A stretch of DNA of 64,000 nt from Scatophagus argus (Eukaryota > Chordata > Actinopteri > Scatophagidae). The notes under the pieces are model-generated. The model saw nothing but the letters and a program-made list of their open reading frames with translations, was not told where the DNA came from and ran no database searches. A program made the position numbers and the translations under genes. The number at the start of each line of letters is the position of its first letter. Position 1 is the first letter of the stretch. Shown here one piece after another: positions 1 through 11,233 of this stretch. The stretch spans positions 2,283,110-2,347,109 of the forward strand of contig NC_058503.1 of NCBI RefSeq assembly GCF_020382885.2, in the 5' to 3' direction.

Positions 1-370
1 TTTCCTAAAAACGCTGATTTTACAAGGAGACATGTGCCACACTTTCTCAAGACTGCAGCGAGTTGTCAAGCAGCCAGCAAAGACTTCAACAAGGGCTTGA
101 ATTTGTATATTGTTACCACTGGATGAAGCTTAACTGGCTGTTTTCCCCTGTTTCTGGTATTTATGCTTAGATAAATTAAGCTAAGCTAATCAAACCTCTT
201 ACCCTAAAACCTCAAACTATTTCTTAACCGGTATTTGCTATGAATACAGCATACTTAACTTTTGACATGGAGATTTATAACTCAGAAGGATGTGAAAAAT
301 AGGATAGTCCCTTAAAAGAACATTTGACTTTTGTTGAAATGTGACCCCGTGACCTTCCTGTCCTCTGTAG
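1..370 (+). other. Part of intron 2 of the first gamma-crystallin gene
   Basis: No coding exon, repeat or promoter is visible in this stretch. It ends in a TAG splice acceptor directly before the crystallin exon at 371. In every complete gene of the window exon 3 follows a second intron, so this is inferred to be the 3' part of that intron, with exons 1 and 2 to the left of the window. Confidence 0.7.
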
Positions 371-643
371 CACAGTGGCAGCTTCAGGATGAGGCTGTAC
401 GAGCATTTCGACATGGCAGGTGATATGATGGAGCTGACAAATGACTGCCCTAACCTCATGGACCGTTTCCACATCTCCCACTTCAACTCATGCAATGTGA
501 TGGATGGCCACTGGCTCATGTATGAGCAGCCAAACTACAGAGGACGTCACTACTACCTGAGGCCTGGTCAGTACAGTAGCTTCAGCGAATGGAGGGGCAA
601 CAGCTCCAGAGTTGGCTCCATCAGGCGAATCATGGATCTCTAA
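371..643 (+). CDS. Gamma-crystallin M-like, last exon only (cut by the window edge)
   Basis: This exon encodes the C-terminal beta-gamma domain (Greek keys 3 and 4) of a lens structural protein. It opens after a TAG acceptor with HSGSFRMRLYE. The family signatures are DDCPNLMDRF-like text (here NDCPNLMDRF), [27 protein letters not shown] and the closing [11 protein letters not shown], followed by TAA at 641-643. At 90 residues plus stop it is a normal exon 3. The Trp in GHWLMYE and that in SEWRG are kept. Poly(A) signals AATAAA lie at 699-704 and 825-830. The N-terminal half is not in the window, so the paralogue cannot be named. The nearest relative in the window by eye is the gene at 4812-5578. 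Confidence 0.9.
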   Translation, partial: HSGSFRMRLYEHFDMAGDMMELTNDCPNLMDRFHISHFNSCNVMDGHWLMYEQPNYRGRHYYLRPGQYSSFSEWRGNSSRVGSIRRIMDL

Positions 644-1920
644 AGACAGAAAAACGATTCTTTTGAAATGTCTGCTCTTCGCCTTGTCTCACACGCTGAA
701 TAAAATGGCGTCAGTGCTCAAGTGTATTCACTTTTGTTCTTGCTCTCTGCGTTTGGAGGGCATGCTTTCCCATGAGGATGTGATGGGGTCATGGTCCGAC
801 ATCCTGACTCTCATCGGAGGATTGAATAAAATACTGAAAGCACTGACACTTACCACACTGAGACTCAAGCGTTATCTCTTGGAGAAATGAAATGAAGTCT
901 TTCTACCTGTCTCTCACTTTTCATTGACACATGTGCTGTCTATCTTTAGACTTGCCTTTAGACAATCTCACCACAAGGTCAGTGTACTCTTCTGGAGCTT
1001 TTGATCATATCACATGACCTACATCAGCATATAGAGGTTGCACACTTGTCAGGAAATATTTCATTTCAAAGAGTGAAGTTCCTAAGTGTTTATGGCAAGA
1101 CAAGGATTTCCTTAAACTGCTTAGAAAAATATGCTGATGGAGATCATGTGATATGATTCATCCATACATTTTCTATACCACTTTATCGATGCGGGGTCGC
1201 AGGGGTGATATTAATAAAAATCTCCATAATAGCTACTAAATGAAATTGTTTCTCTTAGATTACTTTACATCTAACATCATGTTAAAGATATATTGTATGC
1301 ACAGGAGTTTCTTAAAAAAATCAGTGCTTGATGGTTGAGTCTCATGTCTCATTCCCTAATCTTAAGAATCTTAAAACAGAAATTATCCTCCCCACCAGAC
1401 ATTTGTGATCAAATGATGAAAATACTAATAATGCAATGTCAAACTAACTCGAAAACACAAATACTCATTGTGTACCCAGTCATAACACTGTGAATTAATG
1501 TAAGTGTTTAAATGTAGTACAATTTAAAGGTATTACAACGGAACTCTCAATCATATAATCCTAAAACAATTCAGACAAAAGACAGCTAAGTGGTAATGTG
1601 ACATTACCACTGCAAATTAAAACTGAACTTTGGAAACAGTTCTGATAATAAGCTTAAGCCTGAACTACATAATAAAGACCATGGCATAATTTTCAGAGTA
1701 GTACAAAAAACACCATCCATTCAGTGACCATTCAAGACCGTCTCATACAAAACCCTCCTGCCACAACACAAGACCAACTCCAAACAACCTGTCAGTTCTC
1801 ACCTGACAAACATAACTCTTAAATTCTTTATCTTTTCAGGATAACACAGAGGCACAAATACCAAAGATTCCTGGCTATTACAATATGAATGGCACATGCA
1901 GTGTCTGCATTTCTCATTCA
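644..1920. other. Spacer between the first and second crystallin genes
   Basis: AT-rich sequence with no recognisable gene apart from the 3' UTR and poly(A) signals of the upstream gene. At 1159-1206 there is a short remnant of the tail of the tRNA-derived SINE seen elsewhere in the window (CATCCATACATTTTCTATACC followed by a degraded GGTCGC motif). The rest is unassigned. Confidence 0.6.
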
Positions 1921-2001
1921 CTATATATGTGACAGGTGGGAGTCTTCAAAGAGCTCGATGGATCACACCGGGCAAGGCACAGGGCAGGCAAACCGGGCAG
2001 C

Positions 2002-3855
2002 ATGGGGAAGGTAAACATCACAGCGCCTAGCACACACTCCCGAGAGCGCAGGGCGTAGATGACAGTAGGCTGTTCATGTTGCTACATGACAGGGCCCTCA
2101 AGTTTTTCTTTTGAATTCTTTAACACCTATATTAGTCATTAATGTTTTTATTTTTTCTCAAATTAAAAGAAGAGAAAGTGGAATGATGAAACTACAAAAC
2201 AAGAAACTGCCAGTAAAGCATTAAAATGTACTGTATTTCTTTGTGCTGAGCAGGTTTTTCAGCGGATCAATATAAATTAAGCAAAAAACTTAATTACCTT
2301 ACAATTTCCATGTCTAGATCATCTTCTACGAGGGCAAGAACTTCTCTGGAAGCCATGTTGAGTGCAGCAGCGACTGTGCAGACCTGATGTGCCTCCTGAA
2401 CCACTGCAACTCCATCCGGGTGGAGAGCGGCAGCTTCATGATCTACGAAAAACCCAATTACTGTGGCAACCAGTACTACCTGAGGAGAGGAGACTATCCT
2501 GACTTTCATCACTGGATGGGCGTCAGTGACTCTGTCAGGTCTTGTCACTTCATTCCCATGGTGAGCTACTAGTTCTGTGCAAGGCCAAGAACTTCAACAC
2601 ATTCGTTAGTTCAATTATATATCGAGCTATACAATTTTATGAAATTATGTTATCATCATGTCACTATGTTTGATTTGTTGCAGATTTCTTTTTCTGAGCA
2701 GTTAATCCTTAATAATTTACATTTGCATTGGAGTTTCATAATTCTAGTTCACTGCTATTTGACTTGAGATCCAATGGCATAAAAATGCAGGGCAGTTATT
2801 ATATTTTGCACAGATGGGAATGTCATATATAGTAGGTCATATTTGATTTTCCTGTATTCTATCACAATGTTAAATAGCTAGCCCACATTCTAAGCATCTG
2901 CTCACCAGATTTGTGGCTAGACTGCTGTTAAAATGTGTGGCTATTTGTAACTGTGGTCTAACAACTGCAAAGTCTACAGGCACGCTAATGGCTCTGTGAG
3001 ACTGTCCTTAGGCAGTGATTTGAGCAAAAAGAAGGCAATGAGCACGCTAACCTGCTCACAGTGATAAGGCTAACATGATGCTGCTGAACAGGTAGACAAT
3101 GTTCACCATGTTACCCATCTTAATTTACTTTGTCAGCATGCTAACACTTGCTGATTAGCAGTAAGCACATATAACAACTGCGGCGGATAAGAATGTCATT
3201 AAGTTTTATTGTGGCCATAAGAAATTTACACATTGAGGACATCGAGTGATTACAGTCGTGACAAAATTGTATTAAGATATTTCATTTACACAATCACAAA
3301 TATTAATCTCATGCTGTCAGGACATCACCAAAGAAACTTGGATTCATCCTCTAGGGACTGGGATTGTCTTTACAGTATTTTTATTCATCAGTGATATTTC
3401 AGTTATTTTAGTCTGGACAAAAGTGGTGGACTAACCAACTGACTTTCGCTGGACAGCTTATCTAAAATGGAATGTCACACCTGCAGCTATACTGTAAATA
3501 GCACATCTATTATTAAAAAAAAAAAAATCCTAAACATGGCCATGTACTTTGCTAATGATTCCTCTCTTTCATGCAAAACCAGGAGCCTGGGTCGTTCAAC
3601 ATGCGCCTGTATGAGCGGATTGAGTTTGGGGGTCAGGTGATGGACCTGGCAGACGACTGTCCTAGTGTCATGGACCGTTTCCACATAAATGACATCTTCT
3701 CCTGCAATGTGACAGATGGCAACTGGCTCTTCTATGAGCACCCAAATTACCGGGGCAGGATGTACCTGATAAGGCCAGGAGAGTACAAGAGGTTCAGTGA
3801 GTGGGGCGGCAGGAACGCCAGGGTTGGCTCCATCAGACGCATCATGGACTACTGA
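2002..3855 (+). CDS. Gamma-crystallin M-like (3 exons)
   Basis: Exons are 2002-2010 (MGK), 2318-2560 and 3583-3855, which gives 174 residues. It is a two-domain lens crystallin. Exon 2 begins [11 protein letters not shown] and ends RSCHFIPM before a GTGAGC donor. Exon 3 begins [11 protein letters not shown] and ends [11 protein letters not shown] with TGA. Trp is kept in HWMGV, GNWLFYE and SEWGG, so three of the four canonical gamma Trp remain. Oddities are Cys in NYCGNQ, Leu-Leu-Asn-His for the usual YLSR/YFSR, and a linker of EPGSF where neighbours have (H/Y)RG. Intron 2 is 1022 bp, one of the longest here. The promoter is weak: the best TATA-like run (TATATATG) is at 1922-1929, and ACAAT occurs at about 1879. 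AATAAA is at 4149-4154. The reading frame is whole, so I take it as a functional but divergent paralogue. Confidence 0.87.
2561..3582 (+). other. Long intron 2 of the gene at 2002-3855
   Basis: This intron has a GTGAGC donor and a CCAG acceptor. I see no repeat family, exon or RNA gene in it. Confidence 0.6.
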
Positions 3856-4684
3856 TCTTTTTTGAACAATCCCAGAGCTGTGTGGAGATCATGCTCAGAA
3901 AATAGCCTCTATAGAAAATACAAAATACTGTGCATGAGGCTCAGTGACTGTTTTTGGCAATATTTGATTATTTTACTTAAAGGATTAAGACAGAATTTTT
4001 TTCTGTCCTGAAACGCATTTAAAATATTAATTGGGATAAGATATTAGGATGGACTAAAAAGAGACTCATTGCAAAGTGCTCGCCATATTATCAACAGCAC
4101 GCAAAACAACAACAATTTTTGGACCTGTTCTTGATCACTCACCATGATAATAAAGCAAATACAAAATGGAGTCTTTATAGTTCATTAGTTATGAGGAGAA
4201 CATTCAAAAACACAGCATGAATTGTAAAAACCATATGTCTGGGACTTGTATTTTATAAGCATATATATAGGATATATATAAGTGCTAGTATATAAGTCTA
4301 GAAAGTATATACACTCTTGTACAACTGCATTGATAATGTCTGATCTATGATTAGTAAAAGATGTATGTATATCTTTCATATGAAGTATGATTTAACATCA
4401 TGTTCTACCTCAGAAATTTCTGTCCCATGTCTGTTCCACATTAAAAAAAGTTGATACATTATACAGATTATTATGTGTCAGCCCTATTAAATATCAATTT
4501 AATCTTGCTGATGCAGTACACATGCTATCAGTCTACTGTACAGTGGCATATTCTGGGGGGAAATTGTGATGAACATGGAGGAAAGAACAATAACTCATCA
4601 CACACCAAGAGTCATCTATACATAAACAGATTTTTCCCAGCCACAAACCGCTACCCCCGATCCATCATCAGTGTGAGGGATATA
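3856..4684. other. Spacer
   Basis: AT-rich spacer with the poly(A) signal of the upstream gene at 4149-4154 and short (TA)-rich runs at about 4259-4280. Nothing else is recognisable. Confidence 0.5.
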
Positions 4685-4750
4685 TTTGAATGACAATACT
4701 TTATGCTGTGCAATCACACAGCTGTCTTTTCTTTCTATTTTTTTTATAAA
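4685..4750 (+). promoter_or_regulatory. Lens crystallin promoter: SOX-like site and TATA box
   Basis: TTTGAATGACAATACT at 4685-4700 contains a SOX-type ACAAT core. Almost the same string precedes the genes at 7316 and 10446. An AT-rich TGCTG half Maf site follows at about 4702-4708. TATAAA is at 4745-4750, 62 bp before the ATG. The element assignments are by motif and by conservation between paralogues. Confidence 0.65.
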
Positions 4751-4811
4751 GCACAGTGGCTTGGCTCATGGACAGCATTGACTGGTAATACATTCTGATG
4801 CCAACATAATC

Positions 4812-5578
4812 ATGGGAAAGGTAAAGAAAATGAAATGTTATGGTTTTACTCACAGCTGTATTTTACCGATTAATTCTTGAGATTTTTGAGTTTGAGTCTT
4901 GAGTTTTTGTATCTGCGCTCAACTCAACCACGTGCTTAAGATGAAAAATATTTTTGTGCATGTAATATGATTGCATTTGCAGATCATATTCTATGAAGAC
5001 AGAAACTTCCAAGGGCGTTCTCATGAGTGCAGCAGCGACTGTGCCGACCTTCACACCTATTTCAGCAGATGTAACTCCATCAGGGTGGAGAGTGGCTGCT
5101 TCATGATCTATGAGAGGCCCAACTACATGGGCAATCAGTACTACCTGAGAAGAGGAGAGTACTCCGATAACCAGCGTGCGATTGGAATGAATGACTGTGT
5201 CAGATCTTGCCGTATGATCCCACAGGTACAGCTTAGGGGTAGGGGATATCAGTGTGATATATTATTGTCCCAGATTTAGTAACAGATTTCTCCATTCTGT
5301 GCCAGTACCAAGGTTCCTACAGGATGAGGCTTTACGAACGCTTTGACATGGCCGGCCAGATGCATGAGCTAGTGGAGGACTGTCCAAATGTCCAGGATTG
5401 CCTCAGCATGTCTGATTTCAACTCCTGTAATGTGATGGATGGCCACTGGCTGCTGTATGATCAACCCAACTACAAGGGCAGAGTATACTACCTGAGGCCT
5501 GGAGAGTACAGGAGATACAGCGACTGGGGAGGCATCAGCCCTAGAGTCAGTTCCATTAGAAGAATCATTGACTTCTGA
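4812..5578 (+). CDS. Gamma-crystallin M-like (3 exons)
   Basis: Exons are 4812-4820 (MGK), 4983-5225 and 5306-5578, giving 174 residues. Exon 2 reads [20 protein letters not shown] and ends RSCRMIPQ before GTACAG. Exon 3 opens [17 protein letters not shown] and closes [13 protein letters not shown]. Intron 2 is only 80 bp. The N-terminal domain has no Trp: the usual RWMG position reads RAIGM. The C-terminal domain keeps GHWLLYD and SDWGG. A three-codon upstream ORF (ATG at 4798-4800) may lie in the 5' UTR. AATAAA occurs at 5637-5642 and a second one just after. The TATA and SOX-like sites are described separately. It is a cytoplasmic structural protein of lens fibres by family; its exact paralogue number cannot be assigned. 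Confidence 0.93.
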
Positions 5579-6642
5579 TTAACTGAAGCTCAAGCTTTGC
5601 TTAAACACATCTTTCAGTGAGTTTGTCTGTTTTCCCAATAAACTTTAACAGCTTAATAAAACATTAATGTTTTATTCTGTGTGGTTTGTTGCCTCAAAAA
5701 TGGCCCTTGGGTCATTAGAAAAATAATCACTACAAAGCCTTATTATATTTTTGTAAAATACTCCTAAACTTATTAGTATAGATTTTTATTCCCTTGGTTG
5801 ATTGTTACAGTAGAGAAAAAAAATATATACAGCCTGGCACCCTTGGGCTAATAAGTGTTTCAGCTATTGCTTCTGTAGCTTGTATACTCTAGTTTAATCT
5901 CCTCTATGTTTAGACGTACCATACCAAACAATGCTACAGTTGCCCTCTCCCACTTTGTGCCCCCAATAGGATTATCTGCTCTGTATGTTGGCAGAATTTA
6001 TCCATACATTTAACACAAAACGTAAAGAGCAGCATCACAGACTTTTGTGAGACAGGAAACTGTCACGTAAAGGTAATCTTAATGTTACAAATTCAGTAAT
6101 TCTGGATGGACTCAGAAGCAAATTACAGAATAGGAGATAAATGGTAAAAGTTCAGGATGGATCTAGTAAAGCAGGACATCGTATTAGCACATATTTGTAG
6201 ATGAACAGCATGAAGGCAGTTTCAACACCATGAACAAAAATGAAAAATAAAATAATAATAATAAATTTGCCGTAATAAAAATGCCATATTACATTTTTAT
6301 GATGAACATTAACCTACCCCACCTTTCGAATATCTTAAAATACACCTACACATTATGAGAACACATTATGTTCATGGTTGTATTATATTTAGCAAAAAAC
6401 AAAACAATCAAACCAAAAAGCAAACCAAACAAAAACCCAAAAAACCCAGAGATAAAAGTTGTTTGTATTTCAAGTGTTCCTAATATCTTTTGCTTTAAAT
6501 ATTTCACATTCATAACAACATGATAATACAAAATTCATTACTAGATAATATTAAAACATTGATATCAAACATCAGTAACAACCTCAGCAGGATGTAGAGA
6601 TACATACAAGTTTACATTTGAAGACAGGGTTAATACTACGTG

Positions 6643-6652
6643 ACACACACAT

Positions 6653-6691
<39 letters not shown>
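6643..6691. repeat. (CA)n microsatellite
   Basis: A near-perfect CA dinucleotide run interrupted once by ATG near its left end. Confidence 0.95.
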
Positions 6692-6762
6692 ATGGAAAGT
6701 AATTGTAAATGAACAGACAAGACACAGTGATTAATAATGTTACATAAATGAAGCAAACATCA

Positions 6763-6812
6763 GAATCAGAATTCCTTTATTAATCCCTGGAGGGAAATTC
6801 TTGACACATTGA
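6763..6812 (-). repeat. Retroposon 3'-tail remnant
   Basis: CAGAATCAGAATTCCTTTAT followed by a CCCTGGAGGGAAATTC-like string is the reverse complement of the (GATTCT)n-ended tail seen at 25075-25180 and 62510-62895. The tail is probably from a fish LINE; the family is not certain. Confidence 0.55.
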
Positions 6813-7237
6813 AACATTGACAGAAGCATAACATTACACACACACGTGTGTGTATGTGGGATATTGTAAAAATGCATAAATCTTTATAATATCTCAATGT
6901 TCAGTGTAGCATACAGAGCGACAACACAGTATACACTTACAAATTTGCATACGGTGGGGTTGCTCAGGTAGAGCATTAGGGAGAGTGTATGGCTACCCAC
7001 TCTGTTACGCAACATATTTAATGCAAAAGGGCTGTTCCATATTGTTCTGCAGCCATTGTCCACTGGATGTGTGGATACCATACTAGTCTTTTCCTTTGTC
7101 CATGCAAGTCAAAACACCAAACCAGTTAATTATTTATCCTTTTTTTTCAAATACAAATCCATATTTCCAACCCAATGTTGTGCTCCAACAAAAAGGTAAA
7201 CATGTGCCAGTAGCCTTCAATTATAACTATGAGAGAA

Positions 7238-7278
7238 TTTGAATAACAATACTTTGTTTGTCAAGAGGTAGTATAAAA
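7238..7278 (+). promoter_or_regulatory. Lens crystallin promoter: SOX-like site and TATA box
   Basis: TTTGAATAACAATACT at 7238-7253 has an AACAAT SOX core and matches the strings before the genes at 4812 and 10446. TATAAAA is at 7272-7278, 44 bp before the ATG. No clear Maf site is seen. Confidence 0.7.
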
Positions 7279-7315
7279 AGCCCTGAAAACATGGGGAATC
7301 TCTCCAACGGTGACC

Positions 7316-8222
7316 ATGGGCAAGGTAAGCACCATTTTTCCTCTCTGCTCACATTAAATGTAATTTTGCTCTCAGTGTGTTTTTTGTCTTGAACACAGAG
7401 CTGAATTCTGAAGATGTTGAAACATATCACTGGGAAAAGTTCACCCAATACAACTGATGACACTTTTGTATTCCACCAGATTATCTTTTACGAAGACAAG
7501 AACTTCCAGGGTCGGAGCTATGAGTGCAGCAATGACTGCACAGACCTTCACTCATACTTCAGCCGCTGCAACTCCATCAGGGTGGAGAGTGGCTGCTTCA
7601 TGATCTATGAACGGCCCAACTTTATGGGTCACCAGTATTTCATGAGGAGGGGAGAGTATCCTGACTACCAGAGGTGGATGGGCTTCAGCAGCTGTATCCG
7701 CTCATGCCGGATGATCCCAGTGGTAAGTGGTATTTGTAAAGTCAAAGAAGGCAAGGACAGAAAGAAATTTCGGCATAGCTCGATGCTCTTTTAAGAAAGT
7801 CTGTCTTACTTAATAAATACTAAGTAATCTTCCATTTAAGAATCTTTTGGTCTAAACAATGTCCATTGTTAAGTTTGATTTGTTGTAAATTTGTGGTTAC
7901 AGAAGACATATCATCATTTGGTGTAACCCTTTTTATTTTGACCCCACAGTATAGAGGCTCCTACAGATTGCGCATCTATGAGAAGCCCGATTTCAGTGGT
8001 CACATGATGGAGTTCATGGATGACTGTCCCTGTGTGTCTGACCGTTTCCATCACCGCCATGTCTACTCCTGTAATGTTATGAATGGCTACTGGATCTTCT
8101 ATGAGTACCCCAACTACCGAGGCAGACAGTACTTCCTGAGAACTGGAGAGTACAGGAGGTACCGCGACTGGTGCGCCACCTGCGCCATCGTTGGATCCTT
8201 CAGGAGGGTCACAGAATTTTAG
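7316..8222 (+). CDS. Gamma-crystallin M-like (3 exons), Trp-retaining
   Basis: Exons are 7316-7324 (MGK, GTAAGC donor), 7480-7722 and 7950-8222, giving 174 residues. Exon 2 starts [20 protein letters not shown] and ends RSCRMIPV before GTAAGT. Exon 3 starts [17 protein letters not shown] and ends [14 protein letters not shown]. Trp stands in RWMGF, GYWIFYE and RDWCA, so three of four canonical Trp remain. It is richer in Cys than its neighbours, with [10 protein letters not shown] and the unusual [10 protein letters not shown] just before the last strand. [11 protein letters not shown] and the VTEF end set it apart from the other gammaM genes and recall the gammaS-like group. ATTAAA at 8265-8270 is the likely poly(A) signal. 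Intron 2 is 227 bp. Confidence 0.93.
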
Positions 8223-10334
8223 CCATCAAGCGAAACCTTGCTGTAAATATCAAACCCTTTGTTTATTAAAGATTTTAAATTTTTAACCTCCTTTGTGAAT
8301 GTGTTTTCATTGATTTGTTAACAACTGGCTTTGAATGGCTACTTGCTTTGAACAAAAAGTTAAAAGGTTTATTTTTTTAATTGTACTTCTTCCTTAACAA
8401 TACGGTACAAGAAGGGTGAGCCTCCATAATTTATGTTAACTGTTGTACACTGTGGAATATAAATTATAGATCTATACGTAACTATTATAGTCTTACATAA
8501 TATATTCTTATCATATTTTCTTATAGATTATATATTATATACATCACGTTTTGCTGCAGCTACATTTCATTATCCCATAACTTACTGGTACTTATAATTA
8601 ATTACAATTACATATATTTAATTAAATTTCTCAATTCAAAGGCTTAATCTTTTTGGTGGGATATTGTCAACCTGTATGGCCTGCGGCACAGGATCCATAA
8701 CACCAGAACCAGATTCTCCCTCTTTCAGTCACAAACACACACCCATGCACTCACACCCAAACACCATATAGAAAGAGGGTGACAAAAATCATGAATCAAA
8801 GGAAAAGAGAAACAGAGGAAGCGTCATACTTTCATCGTTACCTATGGTAGTAGTTTTAGGAATGGTTGCAATGTTAAACTGGGGCTGTCCAGCCAACAAA
8901 TTGCATTGATACTGTTGATTGTTATTCTAGCAGCAACGAGCGGGAATTAATAATGTATATTGTTTAAAATAAAGTTCTTGAAAGCATGGAGAATGCTAAT
9001 GTCTCATTTGTGAATGACAACTTTGCTTGCTACAGTGCATACTTTATGTGATTTTCTTCCCTATTTGTTGTATCCAAATTTAGAATGACCAATCCCCTAT
9101 GCACTGCGGTCGTGCAGAACAATGGTGCTGCCACCCAATTCTTTCTTTCTGGTGGAGTGACTATCTACTTTAGGAAGATTTATATTTTCTCCCCTGATCT
9201 CAACCCTCCTTCATGCAGGTATCCAACTAAAGTTGTTGGCACATGACCCCTAACTGGATTCCCTCCCACAAAATATGTCAGATGCATTTGTTGGAATTTG
9301 TTCAGAGAGACAGAGATAGCAGCCCCACAGTATATTCTAAATGTTGTCTAATATACCTATATAACGTTTGTGACAGAAGAATATACCTAAACAATAAGTA
9401 AGCTGTCTGAATTTTCCTCCCAAAAATCACATTCCCATACCTCATATATTAGTTATTATATGACCATGAAAAAAAACAGTTACTTTAGAGCTAAAGTTCC
9501 TCAATATCCCCATATATTGTATATCTATGAACTTGTTTTAAATATGCAATGTGACTCATTATTACTCATCTTTATATGCATGACTCCCAGTGCATATAAT
9601 TGATTGCACTGCAATTAAGATAAGATAATCCCTTATTAGTCCCACAGTAGGGAAATTGTCAAGACAAAAAAAATACACATTTATGATATCCATAAATGTA
9701 CATACCGGCCTAAAAAAAAAGCAAACAAAATTTAATGCTACCCTTAAACAATTTATAGAATAAATGATGAATGTTTCTTTCATTCATCGCTGTTTCGATG
9801 GCATTTCTGAAATAATCTGCAAAAGTTTGAATAAGGTGCAGTCTATTATTGTCTGCAGGAATTATTCTCATGTTTACACCTGTTTTATATATCTGGCCCT
9901 CTTTCATGCCAATTACTTTTTACAGTAAATTAAAACTACTCAAATGTACAAGTTGCCTATTAAAAACAGTTGATTTCCATTAGATTGCGTGAAACAACAT
10001 TTTTTATTTACATATCAGTCATTGGCATGGGGAACACATACTAAATTACAAAGCCAGTATGTCTAAATCTTTATACAAACTAAATATTTGTTTGGGTTCT
10101 GGGTTTCTCATTTGTTTGTCAGAAATGTGACCCAATGTCGTGCTCTTTCCATTAGTGATGGTCAGACCATACGTGGAGAACCTTCTGACTGAGAAAGGGA
10201 CACACACAAAGCTTATGCTTATAATAGACAATACAGATTACTGCTGCCAGAAATGTATGGATGGAGGACCATTGTTACACATTTATAGGCCCCGTTCAGC
10301 AAAAGTCATACTGCTAATTCATCAGCTTTGCACA
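8223..10334. other. Spacer
   Basis: AT-rich, about 2.1 kb. At about 9616-9665 is a retroposon-tail-like string (GATAAGATAATCCCTTATTAG, then CCCACAGTAGGGAAATT), reverse oriented and degraded. No gene or complete element was recognised. Confidence 0.5.
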
Positions 10335-10377
10335 TTTGAATAACAACACATTGTGGCCCCTGGGATTTTGTATAAAA
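10296..10377 (+). promoter_or_regulatory. Lens crystallin promoter: Maf half site, SOX-like site, TATA box
   Basis: TCAGCAAAA at 10296-10304 is a Maf half site with an AT-rich flank. TTTGAATAACAACACA at 10335-10350 matches the conserved SOX-like string of the two preceding genes. TATAAAA is at 10371-10377, 75 bp before the ATG. Confidence 0.65.
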
Positions 10378-10445
10378 AGGCCCTGGAGTCATGGAGTTGG
10401 CAGAGCAAGTTGAACCATCCACTGGGAACAACCTCAACCACCATC

Positions 10446-11233
10446 ATGGGCAAGGTAATGGGATATTTAATTATGAAAAACAAAACAAAACAGTTTTTAC
10501 ACAGCAAAATAAGTGAGTTTTAGGGCTTCCACTACTATGTACACTCTTTGATTCTTAAATCCAGATCTCCTGTCTCTTCTCTCTTTCAGATCATCTTCTA
10601 CGAGGACAGGAACTTCCAGGGTCGCTCCTATGAGTGCATGAGCGACTGTGCTGACATGTCCTCCTACCTGAGCAGGTGCCAGTCCTGCAGGGTGGAGAGT
10701 GGCTGTTTCATGGTCTATGAGCGTCCCAACTACATGGGAATGCAGTTTTTCCTGAGGAGGGGCGAGTATCATGACATGCAGCGCATGATGAGCATGGGAA
10801 TGATGTTCGACTCCATCAGGTCCTGCAGAATGATCCCCTATGTAAGAGCCCTCATTTATACATCCCTTTGATTTATATACATTTTAATTTGCCTCAATTT
10901 TAATTTTAGAATGCGTGGAAATAGACATACTTACATGTTTCATGTATTATATTACAGCACAGAGGCCAGTTCAGGATGAGGATCTATGAGAGGGAGAACT
11001 TTGGTGGTCAGATGTACGAGCTGATGGACGACTGCGACAGCATCATGGACCGTTACCGTATGTCCGACTGCATGTCCTGCAACGTGATGGACGGCCACTG
11101 GCTGATGTACGAGCAGGCCCACTACAGAGGCAGGATGATGTACCTGAGGCCTGGAGAGTACAGGAGCTTCAGGGACATGGGATACAGCGGAATGAGGTTC
11201 ATGAGCATGAGGCGCATCACTGATATGTGCTAG
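10446..11233 (+). CDS. crygm: Gamma-crystallin M, Met-rich (M2-like, 3 exons)
   Basis: Exons are 10446-10454 (MGK), 10590-10841 and 10958-11233, giving 178 residues. By my count about 28 are Met (near 16%), the hallmark of fish gammaM crystallins. Exon 2 is three codons longer than usual because of the Met-rich insert [14 protein letters not shown]. Exon 3 reads [17 protein letters not shown], then [23 protein letters not shown] and [13 protein letters not shown]. Only one Trp (GHWLMYE) is left. AATAAA is at 11239-11244. It is the only Met-rich gene on the plus strand. It is closer in sequence to the minus-strand block than to its plus-strand neighbours, so it marks the inversion point. Gene number within the M family cannot be given. 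Confidence 0.95.

Larger units (their letters stand above)
5579..7237. other. Spacer with microsatellite and retroposon tail
   Basis: AT-rich spacer. It contains a (CA)n run at 6643-6691 and a short retroposon-like tail at about 6763-6812, both listed separately. No gene is supported; the Cys-Val open frame across the (CA)n run is an artefact of the repeat. Confidence 0.55.

Noticed and set aside
1958-2013. Upstream ATG and short overlapping frame before the 2.0 kb gene
   Set aside because: The transcription start is not known and the frame ends in intron 1, so a regulatory role cannot be supported.
6565-6756. Open frame with a Val-Cys repeat
   Set aside because: It is a translation of the (CA)n microsatellite.
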